A stretch of 10,847 nucleotides of DNA from Dehalococcoidia bacterium (GCA_004377275.1 SOIC01000133.1:1-10847); one strand, 5' to 3'; counted from the stretch's first letter, positions 1 to 6,635 are shown. Numbers and translations: made by a program. The notes: generated from the sequence alone by a model not told the origin.

Positions 1-29
1 TACACTAGAGGTAACAGGAGGGCTATAAA

Positions 30-455
30 ATGGAAGATGTTTTAAATGCGATACCCCATCGTCCACCGTTTTTGTTCGTCGACAAGATCGTAGAGTTAAC
101 CGAAACCAAAATCAAAACAACAAAAGAGATAAGTCCCGAGGAGCCATTTTTCAAAGGGCATTACCCCGGGAATCCGATTATGCCCGGGGTACTAATTTGC
201 GAGTCCATTTTTCAAACCGGGGCAATTCTGCTCTCCAATATTATTAGTGATATCAGCGATGGCACCCCGGTGCTCACCCGAATCAGCAACGCCAAGTTCA
301 AGAATATAGTCAGACCAGGCGCCACGCTGGAAATAGAAGCCGAGGTGGTGGAAAAGGTGAGCAATGCCTTCTTCCTGAAGGGCAAGGCCTCCGTTGAAGG
401 AAAGACAGCGGTAACGGTCGAATTTGCGGTTAGCCTGGTAAAATCTGAAATTTAA
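30..455 (+). CDS. fabZ: 3-hydroxyacyl-[ACP] dehydratase, FabZ family
   Basis: Dehydrates 3-hydroxyacyl-ACP to trans-2-enoyl-ACP in cytoplasmic type II fatty acid synthesis. The 141-residue length is normal for a single hot-dog-fold FabZ. Visible signatures are PHRPPFLFVDK (residues 9-19) and GHYPGNPIMPGVL (43-55). The catalytic pair is His44 and Glu58, with the same 14-residue spacing as His54/Glu68 of E. coli FabZ. The stretch after the Glu (ESIFQTG) departs from the usual EAMAQ-like sequence, so this is a somewhat divergent member. The start is well supported: AGGAGGG at 16-22 lies 7 nt before the ATG. fabI begins 23 nt downstream on the same strand, so the gene sits in a fab operon whose promoter and first genes are outside the window. 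A FabA-type isomerase is unlikely given the short length. Family assignment is confident; the in vivo chain-length range is unknown. Confidence 0.93.
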   Translation: MEDVLNAIPHRPPFLFVDKIVELTETKIKTTKEISPEEPFFKGHYPGNPIMPGVLICESIFQTGAILLSNIISDISDGTPVLTRISNAKFKNIVRPGATLEIEAEVVEKVSNAFFLKGKASVEGKTAVTVEFAVSLVKSEI

Positions 456-478
456 AGTCGGAAGTGAAAGCGGGGCAT

Positions 479-1279
479 ATGGACTTCTTAGACATTGCAG
501 GAAAAACATTCCTGGTTTTCGGGGTTGCCAATAAAAAGAGCGTTGCCTTTTTCGTCAGCCAGGTTCTTTCTGAGGCAGGGGCGAAGGTCATACATTCAGT
601 TCAGACTACGGTACACAAAGAAAGCGTTTCCAAGCTTTTCCCAGGTGCAGACATTTACATATGTGATGTCGAGCGGGAAGACGAAATCCCAAAATTAGCT
701 GAGGACGTCTCCACAAAGTATCCCAAGATTCACGGTATCGTTCATGCCATTGCTTTTGCCAACTACGAAGAGGGACTCAAGCCATTTCACGAAACAAGGA
801 AGAAAGACTTCCTGCAATCTGTTGACATATCCTGTTTCTCGTTGATCAGTATTGCCAATGCATTTAAAGATCTCCTGGATGAAAAGGCATCCATAGTCAC
901 CATATCGATCTCAGCCACCAAAATAGCAGCCGAACCCTACGGCTGGATGGCGCCTGTAAAAGCTGCTCTGGACTCTACCTTGTGCTTTCTGGCCAAATCC
1001 TTCAGCTCGTTTTCCCAAGTCAGGTTCAACTCAGTCAAGGCCGGCTTATTGAAAACCTCCTCATCCGCAGGAATACCAGGGTACCTAGACTATTACCTTT
1101 ACGCCGAACAATTGAGTCTACGCAAGAAAGCTATCGAGACCAAAGAAGTTGCCAATGCAGTGGTATTCCTATTGAGCGATCGATCCAGCGGCATAAATGC
1201 CCAGAGCATAATCGTGGACTGCGGAATGTCGACCAACTACTTCGACAAAGGTCTTATCGATAAGGCGATTAGGGATTGA
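479..1279 (+). CDS. fabI: Enoyl-[ACP] reductase (NADH), FabI-like SDR
   Basis: Reduces trans-2-enoyl-ACP to acyl-ACP, the last step of each elongation cycle. It is a 266-residue Rossmann-fold SDR. The N-terminal nucleotide-binding segment GVANKKSVAFF (residues 15-25) matches FabI GVANKKS, and the Tyr-x6-Lys pair is Tyr154/Lys161. Further FabI landmarks are CDVEREDEI (62-70), HGIVHAIAFA (85-94), AGLLKTSSSAGI (188-199) and a C-terminal VDCGM (246-250). The residue matching E. coli FabI Tyr146 is Ile144 here; InhA also lacks a Tyr there (Phe149), so this is unusual but compatible with activity. I start at ATG 479 (MDFLDIAGK) because FabI proteins usually begin just before the GKTxLVxGVAN strand. 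An in-frame GTG at 464 would add five residues without a better ribosome site. The stop lies 8 nt before the next ATG, suggesting translational coupling to the PPTase. Confidence 0.92.
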   Translation: MDFLDIAGKTFLVFGVANKKSVAFFVSQVLSEAGAKVIHSVQTTVHKESVSKLFPGADIYICDVEREDEIPKLAEDVSTKYPKIHGIVHAIAFANYEEGLKPFHETRKKDFLQSVDISCFSLISIANAFKDLLDEKASIVTISISATKIAAEPYGWMAPVKAALDSTLCFLAKSFSSFSQVRFNSVKAGLLKTSSSAGIPGYLDYYLYAEQLSLRKKAIETKEVANAVVFLLSDRSSGINAQSIIVDCGMSTNYFDKGLIDKAIRD

Positions 1280-1287
1280 GCAGACCA

Positions 1288-1869
1288 ATGACTCTATTTC
1301 CGGTAATCCTGCCAGTTGCCAAAGTCGGACATAAGCTCTCTGGAAAAGATAAAGTGGCCAGGCTAAGCAGAATTTCCAGGGAGGCGCTAAGATTGAGCGC
1401 GAAAAAAGGCGGAGTGACACTTGGAGAGCTAAGGAAAGACGAAAACGAGGTTCCGTGCCCTTTCGACGGCAATTATTGGTCTCTCGCCCATAAATCGAAG
1501 TACGTGACAGCGGTTGTCAGTAAGGAAAAGATCGGGATCGATATCGAAGAAATAAAGCCTCGTTCTGAATCTATCTTTGGCCTCGTGGCGAGCGACGAAG
1601 AATGGGAGTTAGGCAAGGACAGGTCTTGGGATACCTTTTTTCGCTATTGGACTGCAAAAGAAGCTACTCTAAAAGCTGTCGGAATCGGCATCGGTGGACT
1701 AAAGGCCTGTCGGGTAATCTCGATTCCCGATGAGAATCATATTGCCCTGAGCTATCGAGAGCGCTTCTTTCGAGTCGAGCAATTGTATTATAACAATCAC
1801 ATCGTTTCGGTACTCAAAGACGACAACGAAATTGAATGGATAATTCAGGAGGATTTCAGTTACTGCTGA
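1288..1869 (+). CDS. 4'-phosphopantetheinyl transferase, Sfp/ACPS superfamily
   Basis: Transfers the phosphopantetheine arm of CoA to a serine of apo carrier proteins (ACP, or PKS/NRPS carrier domains). Both diagnostic motifs of the Sfp-type fold are present: IGIDIEEIKPR, with the Mg-binding Asp and Glu, and WTAKEATLKAVGIGI, with the conserved Trp, Lys-Glu and Lys. Before them, SLAHKSKYVTAVVS matches the CoA-binding SxxHS region. About 193 residues is short for Sfp (around 220-230) but longer than AcpS (around 120-140), so I call it Sfp-like. The ATG at 1288 is preferred; an in-frame TTG at 1276 overlaps the fabI stop and would add four residues. fabD follows after 16 nt. Its place between fabI and fabD implies that the fatty acid ACP is its substrate, but this is inference from context. 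It could also serve other carrier proteins. Confidence 0.88.
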   Translation: MTLFPVILPVAKVGHKLSGKDKVARLSRISREALRLSAKKGGVTLGELRKDENEVPCPFDGNYWSLAHKSKYVTAVVSKEKIGIDIEEIKPRSESIFGLVASDEEWELGKDRSWDTFFRYWTAKEATLKAVGIGIGGLKACRVISIPDENHIALSYRERFFRVEQLYYNNHIVSVLKDDNEIEWIIQEDFSYC

Positions 1870-1885
1870 ATAACGGAGACAGCCC

Positions 1886-2827
1886 ATGGCTGAACTGAGG
1901 ACAAAGCCGATACCCAAGATTGCTTACGTCTTTCCGGGACAAGGCTCACAGGCAGTCGGGATGGGCTTCGACCTTTACCAGAGTTCACCTCAGGCTAGGC
2001 AGGTCTTCGAGGAGGCTGATCAAGCGCTCCAGTTTCCCCTGTCACGGCTTTGTTTTGAGGGCCCGGAGGAGGAACTCCGCCAAACCATCAATGCCCAGCC
2101 AGCATTACTGACAGTCAGCATCGCCTACTTAAAAGTCACTTCAGAGCTCAACGGTAAGATAAAGCCTGCCTTAGTCGCCGGACATAGCATCGGTGAGTAC
2201 ACCGCGCTGGTGGCCGCAAACGTCCTGGCATTTGCTGATGCAGTTCGCCTCGTCAGGGAGCGAGGTCGCTTGATGCAGGAGGCAAGCAAGATCAAACCCG
2301 GAGGCATGGCAGCGGTCATCGGTCTCGATGAGGCATGCGTGGAGGAGATATGCCTTGAGACCGGTGCCCAGATTGCCAATATCAACTGCTCAGGGCAGAC
2401 CGTGGTCAGCGGCACGAGGGAGGCAATAGAACGCTCCATGGACTTGGCCCAAGCGAGAGGAGCCGTCGGCGTGGTACCGCTTGAAGTCAGCGCCGCTTTT
2501 CATTCCGCTCTGATGCAGCCCACCATTGAAGGCATGGCCCAGGCCATCTCACGAGTTAACTTCCGCCCCCCCGAAGTTCCCATCGTGGTTAACAGCACAG
2601 CTAAGCCGGTAACCACCGTTGATGAGGTAAAAGAAGAGCTCCTACAGCAGCTATGCCACTGTGTTCAGTGGCAGCCCTCAGTGGAATATATGGCAGGGGT
2701 CGGCGTCTCCATCTTCATAGAGATTGGCCCTGGGATAGTCCTCTCCAAGCTGATTAAAAGGATCGCCAAGAATGCGCAAGTTCTCAATATGAACGACCTG
2801 GAGTCTATCAAAGCGATACGCCTTTGA
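1886..2827 (+). CDS. fabD: Malonyl-CoA:ACP transacylase FabD
   Basis: Moves malonyl from CoA to ACP, providing the extender unit for fatty acid synthesis. The 313 residues cover a complete acyltransferase domain: FPGQGSQ (residues 16-22), the nucleophile elbow GHSIGEY with Ser101, Arg126 in RERGRLMQEA (binds the malonyl carboxylate), catalytic His206 in AAFHSALM, and the C-terminal EIGPGIVLSKLIKRI (279-293). These match Ser92, Arg117 and His201 of E. coli FabD. A GGAG sequence near 1877 precedes the ATG at suitable spacing. It is the last gene of the fabZ-fabI-PPTase-fabD run, and an intrinsic terminator follows at 2963-2989. A repeat that looks like an old tRNA-Asn 3' end begins only 24 nt after its stop codon. 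The alternative of a PKS trans-acyltransferase is less likely given the fab neighbours. Confidence 0.95.
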   Translation: MAELRTKPIPKIAYVFPGQGSQAVGMGFDLYQSSPQARQVFEEADQALQFPLSRLCFEGPEEELRQTINAQPALLTVSIAYLKVTSELNGKIKPALVAGHSIGEYTALVAANVLAFADAVRLVRERGRLMQEASKIKPGGMAAVIGLDEACVEEICLETGAQIANINCSGQTVVSGTREAIERSMDLAQARGAVGVVPLEVSAAFHSALMQPTIEGMAQAISRVNFRPPEVPIVVNSTAKPVTTVDEVKEELLQQLCHCVQWQPSVEYMAGVGVSIFIEIGPGIVLSKLIKRIAKNAQVLNMNDLESIKAIRL

Positions 2828-2850
2828 AGCACTCATGGCCGATAATCTCC

Positions 2851-2899
2851 TCCAAAGAGATTAAGCACGTTCTCCATATCAGAAGAATTGGCTCGCCGA
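2851..2899 (-). repeat. Left copy of ~50-bp direct repeat; tRNA-Asn 3'-end relic plus flank
   Basis: Aligned by eye with 6326-6375, this segment matches at about 44 of 50 columns, including the run GAGATTAAGCACGTTCT. At its right end, TGGCTCGCCGA (2889-2899) equals the CCA, discriminator and 3' acceptor strand of the tRNA-Asn gene on the minus strand, apart from one base (C to G). Beyond it, ATCCGAAC at 2912-2919 may be a remnant of the T loop, but with extra bases in between. No tRNA body is present. It could be an att-like site left by an integration, or what remains of a duplicated tRNA-Asn gene. Confidence 0.7.
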
Positions 2900-2962
2900 G
2901 CAGGGGGAAAATCCGAACTTTTGTGAATGTGTGGTTTGTTGTCGCTTAACCGGTCAGCGAAG

Positions 2963-2989
2963 GGCACTGCAGTATAGGCAGTGCCTTTT
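2963..2989 (+). terminator. Intrinsic terminator of the fab operon
   Basis: A perfect 8-bp stem, GGCACTGC (2963-2970) paired with GCAGTGCC (2978-2985), encloses a 7-nt loop and is followed directly by TTTT (2986-2989). The upstream A bases can extend the stem through the T run. It lies 136 nt after the fabD stop, with no gene between. Confidence 0.82.
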
Positions 2990-3391
2990 ACTCAATGGCT
3001 AGATTTCATATTTGCCTTAAGCATTATAGACTCCTTTGAGTGCAAGTGGCAACTTCCTTAGCATCTATGAGTCCATAGCTGTACTTGCGGTAGCATCTAT
3101 TGGCACCTAATTCATTACAATGGTAGCCGTACAATTTGTTAGAATACGTGTAGCATTAGTTATGCAGCCTGTTGTAGGTGTAACTGAACTCGTGGGGGTT
3201 CATGAAATAGTTACAGGATTGTTAAGGAGGTTTGTGCTAATAACGGACTAAACGATAACTTTTGAGAAGGTGTCTAACAAAACGCCCGATTGTTGAATAC
3301 AAGCTGCGGCAAGCTCACTATTTTTAGGTGGTAGGAAAAAGGCGTTTATTGAACAGATTGACCATATGTATGCTGCGCCTGATAAAGCCAG

Positions 3392-4516
3392 CTATTTGCC
3401 CTTAGCTATAGAATGCAGCACCTCAAGCGTTTGACTTGCAGCTGTACTCCAGCTAAATAAGGCCGCCTGCCTCACAGCTTTCTGGGAAAGCTCAGCGCGC
3501 AGCTCAGGGTGGTTGATTACCCGCAACATGGCTTCAGCAATCTCCTCGGGATTATCTGGATGGACTAAGATTCCCGCATCGCCAACAACCTCCGGCAACG
3601 AGGATGTCCCGGAAGCGATTACCGGGGTTCCACAGGCCATTGCTTCTAATGGCGGCAGCCCAAAACCCTCACTGAGTGACGCGGTAACAAAGACACTAGC
3701 TCCGCTGTAGAGGTGGGGAAGGCAGTTCAGAGGCACGTAACCGAGAAACACCACCCTGCGCTCTACGCTCAACTCCTTAATCAGCGCCTCGAGATATGCG
3801 GCGTACCTGGAATCACGTCTCCCTTGCAAAACAAGCTGGTGAGGTACCTTGGATGCAATGAGACTGAAAGCCTGGATGACCCTGGCCACATTCTTATGAG
3901 GTAAGATGTTACCGGCGTAGTGGATGTATTGGTCAAGACCATATGTCCTCTTTACCGCTTGGGTATCTTGATAAGGATGAAAAAGCTCCCTGTCGTAACC
4001 TTCGTAAATAACACGGACTTTATCCGGTGGCAGGTTGTAGAGACTGATAATGTCCCTTTTTGTGCTTTGCGAAACAGCAATGACCGCTGCTGAGCGCCTC
4101 AATACCCACGGAAGGAAGTAGCGAAAGAAAATGACCTCGCTTGCGCGGGGATGAAGTTCTGGAAACAGGATGGGAATCACATCATGAACGGTGACCACCT
4201 GAGGCACTAGCGGCACTAGTGAACCTTCAGTACCTGTGGAAAGAATAACGTTGTCATGGTCGCGAAGTGCCATCAAAGGCAGTGAGGTCTGCATCCATAT
4301 CATGCGACTCAGAAAACCAGGGAGACCGCGTTCTGGTCTAGTGAGGTGGCTTACCCGGCGTACTTTTACTGGGTCAATCTCGAAGGCCGCAGGGAATGAG
4401 GTGTAGACCAGCAAGTCATCACACAACTTAGCCAGCTCGTTCACCAGTTTAATTGAGTAGACCCCTACACCTGTAGGGTGTGGTTCAACAATGGGGGCGC
4501 TAATTGCGATTCTCAT
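3392..4516 (-). CDS. GT4-family glycosyltransferase (GT-B fold)
   Basis: A retaining nucleotide-sugar glycosyltransferase of family GT4, 374 residues, normal for the family. N-terminal features are PTGVGVYSIKLVNEL (residues 14-28), the acceptor-side GTxG-like region, and TVHDVIPILFPE (109-120). The C-terminal donor domain carries VIAVSQSTKRDI (145-156), the nucleotide-contacting stretch GNILPHKN (202-209) and the EX7E motif in SEGFGLPPLEAMACGTPVI, with Glu283 and Glu291. The layout resembles mannosyl- or rhamnosyltransferases of surface polysaccharide synthesis (MtfA/MtfB-like), but donor and acceptor cannot be read from sequence. There is no membrane segment or signal peptide, so it acts in the cytoplasm or peripherally at the membrane. 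It starts 38 nt after the stop of the upstream glycosyltransferase and probably shares its transcript. No strong ribosome site precedes the ATG. Confidence 0.9.
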   Translation of the reverse strand: MRIAISAPIVEPHPTGVGVYSIKLVNELAKLCDDLLVYTSFPAAFEIDPVKVRRVSHLTRPERGLPGFLSRMIWMQTSLPLMALRDHDNVILSTGTEGSLVPLVPQVVTVHDVIPILFPELHPRASEVIFFRYFLPWVLRRSAAVIAVSQSTKRDIISLYNLPPDKVRVIYEGYDRELFHPYQDTQAVKRTYGLDQYIHYAGNILPHKNVARVIQAFSLIASKVPHQLVLQGRRDSRYAAYLEALIKELSVERRVVFLGYVPLNCLPHLYSGASVFVTASLSEGFGLPPLEAMACGTPVIASGTSSLPEVVGDAGILVHPDNPEEIAEAMLRVINHPELRAELSQKAVRQAALFSWSTAASQTLEVLHSIAKGK

Positions 4517-4554
4517 GCTATTACCATAATGTGCGGCTATTCTTGAGTTAGGCT

Positions 4555-5973
4555 CTACGCCTTAAGGGATTCGGCCTGGTCTAACGCGTCGCGCAAGTGA
4601 GCGCGCAGCACCTCAAAACTAAAGTGCCTCTTCCCTACCCTAATATTGTTGCTCGCGAAGCTACGGTACTTCTCTGGAGTCGTTAGAATAGTTATCATTT
4701 CACGCGCCGCTCGAATAAGAATTTCGCCGGGAACATGAGCAAGCCCCTCAGAGTCTTTATGAATCACATCTCCCAGAGATACCACATTAACACCTTTCGG
4801 GGCAATATCTTCCTGGAAAACAGGATACTCAAAGACTACCACAGGTAATCCCACGGCGAAGGCTTCAAGAAGCTGGTTACCGAACCCTTCCCAACCTGTG
4901 GGGTAGAGGACAAAATCAGCCATAGTATACATATCAGGATACAGCGCATAGAATCCTTCCTGCTCGGACCGCGAGGCGCGAACCTCGCTCCCCACGTACA
5001 TCCAAACGATCTTCAGGGCATTGAAAAGCGGAAAAAGCTTTTCCTTGTAATGCAGAAAGCCGACCTCGGGGCGACCAGCGAGCACCAGCACTATTTGACT
5101 CTGTTCCGAGAATACATTGCCGTGGTAGAGCTTCCTACCGATGATATCTTGACGGAAACTCTGTAGCGTAGCCGTCAACTGCCCAGCTATTTCTATCTGC
5201 TTATTCGGGACGATGCGTGTCCCGACAAAGAGTACAATGTCATGTGGTTTAATGCCATGCTTGGTGCGCAGTTCGGTGCGCAGCCGCGCGTAGCTTTTGG
5301 GATCGAGCCGGTCATCAAAATCCATGCTATCGTGAATGACACTGGCGACAACACCTTTCTTTCTTAGCGCCTTTTCATTGCGCGAGTTGATTGTCCAGTG
5401 TCTGAGATTAGGCATTCTTGGAGGAAAATACCTCTCGAGAATCGATTTGGCGAAATTACATGTCGGAGTGAATTTGTAGGCACCTTCACTCAAAATGTCG
5501 TGGTGAATGACGACACAGGGCAGCCCGGTTTCCTGAATTAGCTCAGTGAGCGCTACCGTAGCCACAGGATGGACCGGAAGAGACAGGATATTATGGACAA
5601 AGAGCATGTCCGGGGAGAAATCGCTAATTACCTTACCCAACACCTGTTTCAGCGCAAACAAGGAGGCATCAAAGGCTCCTTTGAGCTCAGCCTCAGTGGG
5701 AAAGCTATCCATCTGCTCGAAGAGATTTCGCATCATCTTCCTTGTTTCTTCAGTGTCAAACTCCAGAGCCGGCATAGGGAAATCCGCCCACTCATAGGCT
5801 GAGCAAATCGCTACCTGATGTCCCATCTGTTCAAGGAGAGTCCGGCGTTTCTTCATCTCTAACGAGACGCCATCGGTGCCCGCCGAACCAAGCTCGTCTC
5901 GCGCCGCAGGTCGGCGCTGTTGCTTCCAACTGCTATCAGGGGCAGAATGAAAATGAACAATAAGTATCTTCAT
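4555..5973 (-). CDS. Glycosyltransferase, GT4-like, long N-terminal domain
   Basis: A 472-residue GT-B glycosyltransferase, about 100 residues longer than its neighbour. The N-terminus starts with a Rossmann strand, MKILIVHFHS, and holds TDGVSLEMKKRRTLLEQMGHQV (from residue 33), a variant of the GT4 acceptor-site loop. Next come an HNILSLPVHPVATVAL segment (127-142) and IHHDILSEG (156-164). The donor domain shows VGTRIVPNKQIEIAG (250-264) and the EX7E motif WEGFGNQLLEAFAVGLPVV, with Glu362 and Glu370. The insertion around residues 265-345 (tracts around GRKLYHGNVFSE and RSEQEGFYALYPDMY) is atypical for short GT4 enzymes. The substrate is unknown; relatives include glucosyl/mannosyl transfer to glycerate-type acceptors and polysaccharide enzymes, and I cannot choose between them. 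It leads the two-gene unit; a promoter lies at 6002-6030. No Shine-Dalgarno is evident, consistent with a short leader of about 22 nt. Confidence 0.85.
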   Translation of the reverse strand: MKILIVHFHSAPDSSWKQQRRPAARDELGSAGTDGVSLEMKKRRTLLEQMGHQVAICSAYEWADFPMPALEFDTEETRKMMRNLFEQMDSFPTEAELKGAFDASLFALKQVLGKVISDFSPDMLFVHNILSLPVHPVATVALTELIQETGLPCVVIHHDILSEGAYKFTPTCNFAKSILERYFPPRMPNLRHWTINSRNEKALRKKGVVASVIHDSMDFDDRLDPKSYARLRTELRTKHGIKPHDIVLFVGTRIVPNKQIEIAGQLTATLQSFRQDIIGRKLYHGNVFSEQSQIVLVLAGRPEVGFLHYKEKLFPLFNALKIVWMYVGSEVRASRSEQEGFYALYPDMYTMADFVLYPTGWEGFGNQLLEAFAVGLPVVVFEYPVFQEDIAPKGVNVVSLGDVIHKDSEGLAHVPGEILIRAAREMITILTTPEKYRSFASNNIRVGKRHFSFEVLRAHLRDALDQAESLKA

Positions 5974-6001
5974 CGTATTGATTCGTTAACCTAGTGGCTA
6001 T

Positions 6002-6030
6002 ATCATAGCTCATCAAGGCTTTGGGTTCAA
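6002..6030 (-). promoter_or_regulatory. Sigma70-type promoter for the glycosyltransferase pair
   Basis: On the minus strand TTGAAC (6030-6025) and TATGAT (6007-6002) are separated by exactly 17 bp. The -10 box matches 5 of 6 consensus bases and the -35 box matches 4 of 6. The predicted start near 5995 lies about 22 nt before the ATG at 5973. Confidence 0.6.
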
Positions 6031-6156
6031 TCTAATAGCAGCATGATTATCTCTGTGGTGAGACAGGTCTGAACCCAGACATACTCCACCAAACCGTGTT
6101 GCAGACACTGGCGCAGCAGCTTGGGAGCAGCGATTGAGTAACTCTATGTAGCAGGC

Positions 6157-6215
6157 GGCGGGAGATGGGACCCGAACCCGCGGCAACCTGCTTGGAAGTC
6201 ACCGAGGGGATTTCT
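6157..6215 (-). pseudogene. tRNA-Gly(TCC)-like relic, 3' part
   Basis: Read on the minus strand, the segment contains an anticodon-like loop CTTCCAA (anticodon TCC), then a variable-like stretch, then GCGGGTTCGGGTCCC, which matches the T arm of tRNA-Gly. The segment ends in the 3' acceptor strand CTCCCGC (6164-6158). The anticodon stem does not pair, the T stem has lost pairs, and no matching 5' acceptor strand or D arm lies upstream. It therefore looks like a decayed tRNA-Gly rather than a working gene. It lies downstream of tRNA-Asn in the direction of transcription of the array. Confidence 0.55.
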
Positions 6216-6325
6216 CGTATCTGGAGGAGAGCAAAACCCTGATTTCAAAAACCTTAACTTGGTGCCTTTATCGCTCGCGGATTTGTTCCAGTTAAGGACT
6301 CACAACTCAGGCTTCGTTAGATCTG

Positions 6326-6375
6326 TCCAAGGAGATTAAGCACGTTCTTCATATCATAAAGAAATGGCTCCCCGA
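6326..6375 (-). repeat. Right copy of ~50-bp direct repeat, overlapping tRNA-Asn 3' end
   Basis: Same sequence family as 2851-2899. This copy consists of 39 bases downstream of the tRNA-Asn gene plus the gene's encoded CCA and the 3' acceptor bases (6365-6375). The left border of the similarity is sharp at TCCAA. The two copies are in the same orientation and 3.4 kb apart, with the two glycosyltransferase genes between them. Confidence 0.7.
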
Positions 6376-6439
6376 CGAGGATTCGAACCTCGAACCTAGC
6401 GGTTAACAGCCGCCCGCTCTACCATTGAGCTATCGGGGA
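6365..6439 (-). tRNA. tRNA-Asn (GTT)
   Basis: The cloverleaf is complete on the minus strand. Acceptor strand TCCCCGA pairs with TCGGGGA, the discriminator is G, and the gene encodes its CCA (6367-6365). The D arm is GCTCAATGGTAGAGC, and the anticodon loop CTGTTAA gives anticodon GTT, reading AAC/AAU. The T arm contains GTTCGAATC. At 75 nt including CCA it looks functional. It is the last intact member of the Leu-Gln-Asn array. Confidence 0.96.
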
Positions 6440-6450
6440 AATTTTACTCC

Positions 6451-6473
6451 GCTGCCTTCCTTTGGGAGGCAGC
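6451..6473. other. 10-bp hairpin between tRNA-Gln and tRNA-Asn
   Basis: GCTGCCTTCC (6451-6460) and GGGAGGCAGC (6464-6473) form a 10-bp stem with one T:G wobble and a TTT loop. On the minus strand it lies 11 nt upstream of the tRNA-Asn 5' end. It has no downstream T run on either strand, so it is not a standard terminator. A processing or spacing element is possible. Confidence 0.6.
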
Positions 6474-6564
6474 TAATACTGTAACGCCTAATAGGGCAAA
6501 AAACCATGAGTCTAAGGGAAACTCCCTTGACCTGCCGCCATGCCCTCATTGAATCTCAAAAAAG

Positions 6565-6635
6565 CTGCCGAGCCAGGATTCGAACCTGGGCTTAGGGATC
6601 CAAAGTCCCCCGTGCTACCGCTACACAACTCGGCA
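6565..6635 (-). tRNA. tRNA-Gln (TTG)
   Basis: On the minus strand acceptor TGCCGAG pairs with CTCGGCA, followed by discriminator G. The D arm contains AGCGGTAG. The anticodon stem GGGGA/TCCCT holds loop CTTTGGA, giving anticodon TTG, which reads CAA. The T arm is CCAGGTTCGAATCCTGG. The mature sequence is 71 nt and CCA is not encoded. A run of six T follows at once on the minus strand and could end or weaken transcription. Confidence 0.95.

Larger units (their letters stand above)
2828..3391. other. AT-rich intergenic region between convergent fabD and glycosyltransferase
   Basis: This 564-bp stretch has no convincing gene. It holds the left copy of the direct repeat (2851-2899), an intrinsic terminator (2963-2989), a 43-codon reading frame at 3120-3251 without a ribosome site, and an orphan 9-nt Shine-Dalgarno match at 3223-3231. 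Seven-base inverted arms (AAACGCC at 3280-3286, GGCGTTT at 3341-3347) are too far apart for a typical terminator. The base composition is visibly more AT-rich than the flanking genes and may represent decayed sequence. Confidence 0.7.

Noticed and set aside
1..29. Possible end of an upstream coding region before fabZ
   Set aside because: All three forward frames stop within the first 45 bases, so no upstream gene's frame can be chosen from this short piece.
3120..3251. A 43-codon ATG frame in the intergenic region
   Set aside because: No ribosome site precedes it, the peptide is Val-rich and unlike any family I know, and its length is expected by chance.
3299..3436. A + strand frame running into the glycosyltransferase 3' end, looking transposase-like in places
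   Set aside because: It has no plausible start, overlaps a real gene antisense, and no insertion sequence ends were found.
6066..6082. TCTGAACCCAG-like string resembling a conserved 23S rRNA segment
   Set aside because: Only about 11 bases match and the flanks do not continue in the right orientation, so it is not an rRNA fragment.
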